Source: Chloranthus sessilifolius (taxonomy: Eukaryota > Streptophyta > Magnoliopsida > Chloranthales > Chloranthaceae). From it: a stretch of 64,000 nucleotides of DNA. The position numbers and the translations under genes were made by a program. Each line of letters starts with the position of its first letter. Positions within the stretch are counted from its first letter, which is position 1. The stretch is from assembly GCA_021018995.1 (NCBI GenBank), contig CM037584.1, positions 51,092,811 through 51,156,810 on the forward strand, written 5' to 3'. The notes beneath the pieces were generated by a model. It searched no databases. It was not told where the DNA came from and saw only the letters and a program-made list of their open reading frames with translations. Positions 47,537 to 59,500 of the stretch are shown here, in pieces.

Positions 47537-50500
47537 GTCTATTTCTCTGTCTTCAACTCTTTATGATATTCTTTGTTGTGTTTTTAGGTCTTGAGACTCT
47601 TCATTTTAATCCTAACCAAGGAAAAAAGAAAGAAGGGGATGTTGCAGGCTTGCAGCGTAGCCAATCAGCAAAGGGGTCGTGCCACCCGCACTCGAAAGGT
47701 GTCGCCGGTGATCGATCAGCCTTCTCCTAAGCTCTCTGGGTGTGGCTTCTACGGCGTATTCGGAAAACTAGCTTGAGCGCAACAACGTAAGCGGTAAGTG
47801 GTACCCCATGATCCCAGGGGATTTCGATGTCAGAGTTTTTCAATTTTGATTACTATGTTATCAATCAGCTTGGGATCATTTTGTTTCTATAAATTGTTGG
47901 TGGTGTGATGTGTATACATGGATTATAGTATGTATATGTTTGAGCTTGATGGTATGTGAGGCTTATTGTAGAAAGCCAACTGCTGCTGCTTTAGTTTGTT
48001 AATCACCAAAATCAGTTGAATGACTTGAATCATGGGAGTTTGCAAAAATTGTTTCTTTTTTTCTTTGGGAGGGGGAGGGGGAGGGAGATTCTGTTAACTG
48101 AAACAAATTGGTTCGATTTGTATAAATTTTGAAAACTCTAAGCTGAAATCGAAAAAATCGATTCAATTCGGTTCAATCTTTTTATTTTATTATTCATTTT
48201 TTAGTTTTTTTCAGGTTTGGGTCGGATTTCTAAACCTACCAAGAGATTTTTGGTTTCGGCCACCCAAAACGGGCACTGAATCAGTTTCGGATTTGGCCTT
48301 TTGGGTCAATTTTGGATCGCTTCGGCGGACTGGTTTTTCCATTGGTTTCGGTTTTCTATTCCAATCTTGCATCAGGGACTTTAGAAAAAGGGGCTCCTTT
48401 TTGCAAACGTTTTAGAAATATGCTTATTGATTATTTTCCATGATAGTTGTTTTTAAATGAATGTTATGAATACTAGAGAGTAGAGAGAGAGAGAGAGAGA
48501 GGAATTATGATCCTTATTATGTAAATTGTTGGCTTTTTCTGTGACAACCTCTACTTTAAACGTTTATGTGATGCATGTTGTGACGGGGTCACTACTATGG
48601 GTACCGACAGGAAGGCGTGGGGGTCTTGGAGCTTAGATTGGGTGGCTAGCGTTAAGGCGTCGGGCCTTGGTGCTATGTGTGTGACGCGCGAGTGTGGAGG
48701 TGGGAGACTTCGCGTCGCTTGCGTGTTCTCATATATGGGGCGTAGATGGCAACTCGAGCAAAGTAGTATGCTAGTATGGCGACTAGACGCGTGTGAGGCG
48801 TGGGAAGCTGACTCGGAGGTGTTGGGGTTGCATGGGTTTCGTATGCCACGGAAGGAGTTTGTGTGTCATGGTGGTATGTCAAACCAATACGTTTGAGGTT
48901 CTCCTGCTATTTGGCTCAAGGTGTTGTTTAAACCATATATGTGGGAGAGGAGCTAGAGTGATACTTCCACACGCACAGGGCCTTGCGACACCAGAGGGTG
49001 CGTAGTGGTCTCCTAGGATTGAAAGGGTGGGCTTAGGACGTTGCTTCGGCAATGTCGTGTGTCACCCAAGGTAAGGTTGCCATGTACATCGGACTATGCG
49101 TCGCGGTGCACTTGGGTCAGCTAAGAAGGAGACACTTAGGAGCTACGTGGGACTCTGTAGAGCACGTCGACATGAAGGTTAGAAGATAATGTGTGTTGGT
49201 TACGAGGACTACACACGATGGTGGGCTTGGTTCGGTATGACAGTGAGACATGTTGGAATGGGACGGCATGAGGAGCCGGCATGCTATTGTTGCACGCGAA
49301 GTACTAATGTAGGAGGCAAGGTGAAGCTTGAGCAAGCCAAGCAAGGCACAGAAGTGCAAGCATGCGTGTCGAGAATGGACACGATGCATTGAAATGGTCA
49401 CCTTGGAAATAAGGTAGCCATGAGCGGGAGTTCCCGTCCTCTAGGCGGGTGGTATAATAGCTTATTGAAGGTTAGGTTGACCTCGTTGCACGCAGCAACG
49501 AGGCACCGCACAGGTGTGTTAGCCGGTGTCGGGCTGTGACTCCGTGACAGATGATATAAGAGACAGGCTGACCTAGCTTGAAAAGTTAGGTGTCGCACGC
49601 GAATGCATGTCGAAAGAAGTGACTCCGTGACAATGTGCTTCCATTTCATGAGAATTTTTTCTGAGTTTTAGGGTGATAGTTAACGAATGTATGTGAAGAA
49701 TGAACCTATAAGGTAGATTAAACACCAATAGGGTAAAAGGATGCCTTTGATAATCTAACAAATGAGCTTTGTAAATCCAAAACGTCTGCTTCTTGCTAAT
49801 GTTCTCATTTTTTAACTAATGTTCTTATTTAGGCAATTCCTTGCTAATGTTCTTATTTTTGAACTAATATTCTTATTTAGCTTTTTAACGTTTTCTTGCT
49901 AATGTACATTTGATTATTTTTATTGTTGTAATATTTTTTATCTCCAGATGGATAATACGAGTATGACCGATCGAAATGAGGATGCAACTACAAGCATCCA
50001 AAATCTTCCGCCCATGAAACCAAAGACATCTAAGACTACTAGAAAAAAAAAAGGTCAATCATTTGGCAGAACTTCACAATTATAGAATATGAAGATGAGT
50101 TAGAAGAGGTTCCTTTAAGGGCTAAATGTGATTGGTGTCAGAAAGACTTTGCATGCCATTCTGGGACCGGAACAATGAAGAATCACTTGTGAAAGCATGG
50201 TGAAAAGTTTCCCACAAACGCGTGGATAAGAATCAATCAACTCTAGCGTTCAATCCTATAGAGGATAAAAAGGGAGAGTAAAGGGAAGGAGGTAGTGGCG
50301 GTTACTTTTAAGGTCGTTGATCTTAAGAAGTCATCGGCAGAAATGTTGATTATAGATGAATTACCCTTTAGATTTGTAGAGGGAGAGAGGGGTTTAGAAG
50401 GTTTATGCTCCTTGCTTGTCCTAGGTGGACAAAAATCCCCTGTTGCACCACGATAGCGAGATAGTGTCTTAATGTCTTTTTCAATGAGAAAAAAATATTG

Positions 50501-53500
50501 AAGAGTTCCCTCAAAGCAGATTGCCTTACTACGGATACGTGGACATCCTTGCAGAATATCAACTACATGTGTCTAATGGCTCATTTCATAGATAGTGAGT
50601 GAAAAATTTACAAAAGAATCTTCAATTTCATTCAAGTAGAAAGTCAAAAGGGTTGAGATGTAAGGAAGTTGAGGCATGCTTACTTGATTGGGGTATCGAA
50701 AAAATTCTTACTATAACCGTTGATAATGCGAGCTCTAATAATGGGTTGATTCAGTTTATAAAGAGAAAGACAAAGAATAGAAAATGGACAATTTTGGAGC
50801 ATGAGTTCTTATATATGAGATGTTGTGCTCATATTTTGAACCTTGTTGTGCGTGAAGGGCTAAAAGATGTAGACGACTCCATAACCAATGTGAGGAATGC
50901 GGTCAGATATGTTAGATCCTCTCCACAAAGAGAGAATATTTAAGCATTGTGTGGGGTTGAAAAAAATTAAGTGTGAACAAAAACATGGTGAAATTCTACA
51001 TATCATATGTTGGAGAGGGCTGAAAAATATCAAAAGGCTTTTGAACGCTTAGAGGAAGAAGATCCACAGTTTTTAAGAACCCTTACAGAGGAGGAGATTG
51101 AGAATGAGGATGAGAATGACGGAAGCACCACCGGAAGAGGAAAGAGAGCAACTAAAAAAGCTTTAGGGCCTCCCGATTTCGATGATTGGGACAAAGTAAG
51201 GTTATTTTCAAAATTTCTTCATCTTTTTTACGAAGCGACCTTACGTTTCTCAGGATCCAATCATGTCACTAGCAATTCTTTCTTCAATGAGTTAACTACA
51301 ATCCAAGACACCCTCAATGAAGAGTGTAGCCGTAATGAAGATTCTTTTCTTCTAAAAAGAATGGCGGAAGATATGAAAAGTAAGTTTGAAAAATATTGGG
51401 GAAATATAAATAACATGAATTTGTTATTGTTTGTCACATTGATTCTTGATCTACGATATAAATTGGGATGCCTTTCCTTTTGTTTTGAAGGAATGTATTC
51501 TCATAAAAAGGCTATAGAGATGATTGCGACAGTACAAAATGCATTTGTTCGTCTATACGAGTATTACGTGGCAAATGAAACAAACAGAGAAGAGCAAAGA
51601 GGTAGTCAACAATTAGAGGGAACAAGTGCTAGTGTGGGTCTACCATTATGAGATTGTCGAGGATGTCTCAATTTAGGAGACACTTACAAGAAGGGAATTC
51701 AATGGAAAATAAATCCGAAGCAGAAAAATATTTAGCAGAGGGTTGTGAGGAAGAAATTGAGCGTTTTGATATACTGAGTTGGTGGAAGATTAATTCCACT
51801 AAGTATCGTGTGCTCTCCAAACTTGCACGACACATTCTTGTTATCCCCGTATCTACCATTGCCTCCGAGTCAGTATTTAGCACTGTTGGTCGCATTCTTG
51901 AGCCTTTTCGGAGTTCCCTATCCCCAACAATGGTTGAGGCCCTCATCTATGGGCAAAACTAGATTCGCCCGTCTTCTTCTCGAATAAACCTTCGGAATGC
52001 GATGGATGAGGTAAAAGAATATGATAAGCTCGCGCCAGGTATATTTTAATTTATTGTATGTGTCATTTATTTCTTTAGTTTAGTATTTTGTCTTGCTTTA
52101 GTGCTTAGTAACCTTTTTTTTTCTCTTTTTGGTTCTCTTTTAGAACTTTTAGAGGAAGCAAGTGGATCCAATCTCACACCCATAGTTAGTGAGGATATGG
52201 AGTTGGATACATAGGTTTACTGATGAGTGATGAATGTAAGTGTAAGATATATTTTATTTTTGTTTTATATATTTAATTATTTATAAATTTTCACATTCCA
52301 TCTTATTATATGTCATATTTTTATAAAAGGTTCCTAATAGATGATTCTCTTCTTTTACTTTCTAGGCCCACAAAGAAACAGAGGGAGTGAGCAGTTGGTG
52401 CCTAGGCATTTGGCCTATGAATACTAGAGAGTAGAGACTAGAGAGTATAGATAATTAGATTTCACTCTTTTAGGAGGAGCAGATGTTTTGTTTTGGGATT
52501 ATTTTCTCCCTCTAGAACTTTCATGATCGGTTTAAACATTAATAGAATACTTATGTTGTGTTTCATGACTTTGTTTTTTGCTCTTGTTTTTGTGATTCAG
52601 ATGGATGGGATATAGACTATATGAAAGTACTAGTTCAATCTTTGTTGATTTATAATTTAATAGGTGATCTTGTGTCGATTTGAATTTCTTTCTTTGTTGA
52701 TTTATAGTTTATTTATTTATTTATTTATTTATTTACTTTTTATCGGTAAAGGCAATATATTAAAAGCCAACAAGGTGCTGAGAAGAACCAAGTACAAGCG
52801 CACGATCAAAAGGAAATCAAAACAAAACGATAAAAGGCAAAATAAAAGAGAAAACAGCCACTAGGCACCGAAGGCTTGAATCCTATCCCGGCTCCCAGGG
52901 GGCATTCTCTCTTGAAGCAGTAACAATTTTCCTATCGACCCAAAAGCACATAAAGTCCCTGACATCCTTCATCACCATCCCTGCCGGCAGGTGTTTATTA
53001 TCGAACGTTCGCCTATTCATCTCAAGCCATATGTTCCAACAGACCGCAAAAAAAGCCATTTTCCAGTAGTCCCGACTCGGCCCCTCAATGCTGACCGACG
53101 ACCAAGCCAGAAACTGCTAGTAGGAAGAGGACGGGACCACCCAGGACATACCAAAGGACGTAAGAATCACGCTCCAAACACTGTGTGCCATCTTGCAGTG
53201 GAGGAAGAGGTGAGCAGCAGTCTCTTCCTCTTGGAGGCAATGCCATAATGGTTATGTCTATCTCCTTTCCCCACCGGATAAGTTGATCAATCATAAGGAT
53301 TTTTTTTTTGAGCAGAGTCCAAGTGAAGAATTTAATTTTTGGAGGGATATCCGTTCTCCACAACTTCGCTCCTTGAAATTTAGTGAGCATCCTATAATAC
53401 AACTTGACGGTGAAATTACCATCATTACCTAGGACCCATACACGCTGGCCTTGACATTGAGGGTTTGACTGCGTCCATAGATAGTGGACAGCAGGTTAGA

Positions 53501-56500
53501 GAATGGCGTTATCTCCTCGTTTCTTAGAAGTCTCTGCATGGTGACATCCCATGCTCTTCTCCCGCCTGAATCTGAAGTGAATTCATTGATCAGTCCCTCC
53601 TTGTTTGTGGAAATATTGTAGATGTCCTGAAATATCGACCTGAGCTTTTCTCCCTCCACCCAGGCATCCTCCCAAAATCTGATCCGGGAGCCACATCCCC
53701 AATTGAAGCGGATCCATCTAGCATTTAAATTCACAGAAGTGCTAGTCTTTGGCTCTGGTGTTGCATGGGCTCACCATTAGTAGTCATTAGGAGAGACATG
53801 ACAAAACCTAACACTTGTTCATGTGTGACGATGACACCAAATCTTTGGACCACTTAATGCTCCACTTCCTTTCTTCTGTGAGACTTTGGGCCACCCTTAG
53901 GAACCTAACAATTGTTCGTAACGGCTCACCATTAATAATCATTAGGAGAGACATGACAAAACCTAACAAATGATGACACCAAATCTGTGGGCCACTTAAT
54001 GCTCCACTTCCTTTTTGCTGTGACACCCTTAGAAACTTTCAGAATAGTGGGGTGACTCAATGCAACTTGTTAGTGCCACCTTGCTGTAGATGGGTCTTGT
54101 CACTTGAGGCCAAGGGGTAAATTTTTTTGGAGGTTTCTTCCTATTGCAGCATTTTGCTCACTGTGAAATGAGAGAAATCGAGGGATTTTCAATGGAAAAT
54201 CAATAGGGACCATTCTCACAGTACTTTGGACCAACTGTTGGAATAGATTGTGAATTCTAAGCCTTTTAGTGGTTGGACCACTCAGGAGAATCAAGATAAT
54301 TGGGATTTGATTATGCTCAGAGCTAAGGGATAGTCATTGCTTACTGTATGCTTTTGAGGAGTACCATATTTCCCTTCTCCGACTGCAAATGTAATTCTTC
54401 GTTGTGGGCTATTTCTGCTTTTGGTAGGCATCTCGCTTAGCCCCTGTAATACTTTTTTTCCCATGCATGAAATTATGACATTCCCCCCTGTTTACTAATA
54501 GCAATAGACCTCCTTTAGCAAGCATCTCGGCCACCTCATTGGCCCCTCTAGGAATATGAGAATTTAAGAGCCTACAATCCTCAAGCAGATCAACAATCTA
54601 GTAGAGATAGGTAAAGAGTGTCTCCACATAGGATCATCAAATCACCCAAGCCAAGATAAGACAAATTTAGAATCACGCTCAATAATGACCTCAGCAAATT
54701 CCCTTCAGTTCAAATTTTAGCATCGCTTGTTTCATATTGACTAATAATGGATTAAAACAGGGATAATATAATAATTTCACTAACATTGATATATATATAT
54801 ATATATATAATGAAATGGGCGTATACTAATATATACATACATATTTTTATCTGGGCCAGGCCAAAGCTCTGTAGTATAGCAGGCTGGTGGGCTTGACTCT
54901 AAATGCCCAAGCTCGGCTCGTTTATATATTCGGCCTAGCCTGGCCAGGCCCGTTTATTAAATGGGCATAAAAGTGCAGCCCATACCCGGCCCATTGAGAC
55001 CCCCTATGTGTGAGCATTGTTGATACCTAACAAAAAAATTGCAGCATTGCATCCAATTCCTCCTTGCTTTCTGTCTCAATGACACCAAAAATTGAATGCC
55101 TAGAATTCATCAGAATCATGTCTAATAGAGTCACAAAAGCACTCTAAACTTGATAATAAAAAAACTGAATTAGGAAAATCAATTGCAGTCGTATCAAACA
55201 AGGTAATATCAAAATATAAAATGAAAAGAATATGCACAATAATAAAGCCAGATGCATAAACATGTCCCATGAGGGAATCCACAGTTGCACCCAATTTTTC
55301 ATGGTCACAGGTAAACTGAGAAGAGAATGCCCAAGTATAGAGAAAGGTCCCTGCACCGCCCTCAGTAGGAAAACAGCAAACTAGATTTCGAACTAAATTG
55401 AGTAATAAGAAAATCAGACGTCTCGGTGCAAGGTCGGATATTAATGGATTGAGTTTTTAGACAAAAAGGTTTATGTTCGTAGTAGTATATCTTCTGGATA
55501 GCTGATCAACCAAAAAAAAGGATGTCAAATCTGCATACAGAAACATAAATTGCACTTGGGCAAAACAGTCTGAGCTACCAATAACTATTAACACTGCTAC
55601 TTACTTTTTAGGCATGGCCTTCTCATCAGATGTATATATCCAATTTATCCCTTTAAGTGCAGCCTTTTCAAGGGGATCACCAACCTACAACACAATAATA
55701 GACCTTAAAAAAGAAATTACATAAGTTGCATTTATATACAACGTTTTTGTCAAAAGGAGTTACAGCAAAATGGTTCAGCATAGGCCATCAGCAACTTAAT
55801 GGGCATCAATTAATGACTGAAGAAGAATGTCTTCTTCAGGAAACTTCAGCAGCATACCAGCTTATTGTCCACAAATACCAAGGCATGACAGGCAGCAAGA
55901 ACTTCCACTGTGCGCACAGGCACCTTACTTGTATCTGATTGTAAATTCACAGTGTCATCCAAACCAACCACCCCTCGAAACTCCTGATTGACAGTAAGAA
56001 TTTACAAGTCAAGTTATGGTTGGAAATATGATGTGCTTAAAATCTCTCTCAATTGACATACCATGTCATCTGATGTGAGAGTTCCTGTCTTGTCAAAACA
56101 ACAAATGTCAACCTGCAGGATAAAGACAATTACAAAGTTGAATAACATATAGCAGCATAAGGGAATTTCCATGACAACTATGAAATGAAATTGTGACATT
56201 CTTAAGAAAAATCTGTAGTAATCTTATTTTATAGGTTTTACTAAAAAAAAATATTTACTAAATTTGATCGTACCTTCCCAGCAAAAGGAATTCGGAACGG
56301 CTCTGTGCAGTATATTCCACGCCGGGCTAGAGCAAGTAAAGATGTATTGACAGCAATTGACAGCTCCATTGGCAGCTCAGGTGGGATTACAGAAGTAATA
56401 ATCAATGAACAACTCAAGAAAAGCTTGTATCTGCTCCTCGTTGGATCCTCCAACCCCTACATCAGAATTTATTTCTTATGAATTGGAAAAAATAACTTGC

Positions 56501-59500
56501 TACCACGAATAATGCTTGATATTATGTAATATTATCAAATGCATGGTCACAGGCATGAAGCTATATCATAACTTCTTAGTGTTACAAAAGGAAACCCCGG
56601 TCTCATTTTGCACAGTGAAGAGAGTTTTTTTTTTGCTGCTCAAGACAGATGAAAGCTTCATGGTACCTTTTTTAGTACATAACCAGCTGCAATGACGGCG
56701 AAAATAACTAAGAAAAGAATGAACAGCCCGCTTTCCCAGCTGTTTGCAGTAACCTGAAATAACAAATAGGATTATTTAGTAAAGAAATTTGAGAAACATA
56801 GACTACCCATTCATCATCCAATGACCAATCCTCCACTGCAATTCATAAATCAGTTACCCTCTCAGTGGAAAATAAAATCGTCCGCATCAACTTGCCCTGA
56901 CTTGTCTCAAATCCAGTTCGTAGAACAACAGCCAAGCATCCCCCATCAGGAGTTTTTAGATGAACTGCCTGAATCCAAGTAAACATAAGAGCAAATAAGG
57001 ATGCATTAAGTATACGAGAAGAAAGGAAGTAGCTGTGATACCTTATCTGGAGAATGCTGCAAAATCTTTGTTCCACCAAACAGAATATGGCTTTTATCTC
57101 TCTTAGCTGATAATTTTTCTTCAACCCCCCTACCCACAATCGAGACCTAATACAACAAATGACTACTGAATTAAATAAAAATATTGCATGCTGCCACCAC
57201 TCAACCAGCCACGGAAGAAGATTGACAACAAATAACTAGTCCATCGCTTCATGCGGATAAATGAGGAGAATATTATTCTTTAATCATGCAGGGAGCTCTA
57301 CTTAATATCAGTATGACACCAAAGGAACACATGAACATCACAGAAAGTAAGATCCCAACAGCAAGCAGGTAGCACCATGAATGATGAAGATCCCCCCCCC
57401 CCCGCCGCCGCCGCCCTGTTTCCAATAGTTAGAAAGATGGCAGATTTTTTTCATTATATAGAAGCTGGGTTATTTTAACAATTTCAAATTGTGATTCTCG
57501 TGACTTCAACATGGGTTATATCAGCATATGAGACATCACAGAAATATGATAAACCATATACACATCAACTCTATCTATATCATGGTTGTCAAGGAGAGGT
57601 CATGGCGACGCCATGGCGAATGGTGAGGCAAATCGCTATATGAAACTATATGGCGGAGAATGCATATATGCGGCGTGCCACTATGACCACTATTTTAATT
57701 TTTTTTTATAACTTATAACCAATAAGCTATAACTTATAAATTATAAAACTTATAACTTATAAGTTATATTTTTAACTTATAACTTATATCCATCATATTT
57801 AGGGTTTAAGCACAACCCTCTAGTCTCTCTCTTGGATCTCTCTTTCAATGCAAGTTTGTATATTATTTTAATCTCTCTCTCGTCTCACTTTTTTTTATCG
57901 GTGCTCTCTAGTCTCTTTCTCTCTCATTTTTTTTTAATTTGATTTTTATTAATTCAATTAGCACTTTCGCAATCAATCAACGACTGGCAACATTTAAGTT
58001 CTTCGCAGACCCACACGCATATATGATTTTTTTTCTGTTTTTTACTATTTTTCTATCTGTTTTTTTTTTTATGAACTTTAATACCAACAATTATTTTTTT
58101 ACTATTTTTTCATCTATTTTTTTTGTTTGTTTTTATAGGAAGTTGCTACTAGCCCCCACCATATGCTGAATATTCCCCATTAGGTACAATAACTGACTGT
58201 TGACGCTTTGAATCAGACTGACAGAAATCGTTTTTCGTTTCAATTTTCCCCACAATGATCTTGATGTCATGAAAATATCCAATCTTTCCCCACAGCTGAT
58301 CTGCGTGATTAATTAGTTTATTTTTTTCGTCTTCTACAAAAAAATATGAAAATTAAAAATAGTAGAAAACTAAAAATATATATTTTAATGATTAATAAAT
58401 TAAAATAAAATAAAATATTTAAAAAATTAATATATGGCCTAGCCATGGCGTGGCGAACCTCTTTGCCATGACCTCGCCACAGTGCCTTAACTACCTTGCT
58501 CTATAAAACAAGTAACAACACTACAAAAACCAAGTCATCAAGATAGTTGCAGAAAGGATGAAATAAAAAGACCAACACCCAAGATGCTTAACCATAGGAC
58601 TCCCCGAGTTAAGTTTGGTTGATAGTTAAACATTACAATCATGAAGTCAAGAAAGATATAATTAATGTTATGGCCCCAAATAGGCTCTACGCATCATAGA
58701 AATTGCATAATGGTTCTCTACAGTTCGAGATTTATCACTAAGTCATATCTCGAGTTTTGGGCATTCCTGGTAATTGCAGAATGCAAGATGAAAGTGGCAT
58801 TGCAATATCAGCCTGTGGCTACGCAACAAGGAAGATTTGCATTTTAGACACAATTATCTAAAGATAATACAAGCAAATATTCTAATATCATCATTTACAA
58901 TTGTAATGTTTTCGAGTACCAAACGAAGTCCAAAGTCACAGAACTGACACTTTAGAGAGAACCAAGTTAGCACTTCCACACACCCAAGATCATGTGATTT
59001 TGACGTGAATTGAGAGAGTTTTGACCGAAATACCAAAAAGATATATTGTGGCAAGAATCAATTTATCTATGGGTGTTTTAATCATTTTAGGAAAAAATAG
59101 AATTATTTAAGATTTTATTAAATAAATAGTTAGGAGTTAGGACTACAATAGATTTAGGGTTCAAATTGAGCTTCGGTTGTAAGTTTTTATTTTGAAAAAA
59201 TTCTTTGAATTGTTGTAAAGGAGGATTTTAGAATTATTAAATATCATTTAGCATTGCTTGGGGGCAGCTCATCCCCTCTCTATTTTATTTTTTTGAGACG
59301 ATATCAAAAATATATATTAAAAAACGCAAGGCACAGAAATACATCCTCGACCACGATGGTCAAACCAGAGCAGGAACCGAGAAAGGAGAGAGAGGTAATG
59401 AGAAACTACCCAACCCTCTAAAACCCGGGGTCGATCAAAAGAAAAGGAGCGGTCCCGATCAAGAAAGGGCCCAAAAACACTCCCAATAGTTCCAACTATA

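Larger units (their letters stand above)
47087..48370. mobile_element. Probable non-autonomous element with CGGTTCGGTTTCGG ends and gene-like interior
   Basis: The left end has GGCTGTGCAGAAAACCGACC and repeated CGGTTCGGTTTCGG, typical of a widespread plant hAT group. The right part (48100-48370) has GGTTTCGG/TTCGGTT words again. The interior looks like a plant gene 5' end: GC-rich Pro/Ser/Arg-coding sequence (47400-47480), a (CT)24 tract (47488-47535), and then an ATG at 47639 opening a 45-codon frame. Exact ends and superfamily are not established. Confidence 0.45.

Noticed and set aside
48473-52431. CTAGAGAG as the 8-bp hAT target duplication
   Set aside because: The word lies inside a 22-bp repeat and also recurs at 52438, and no inverted ends adjoin it, so it cannot be taken as the duplication.
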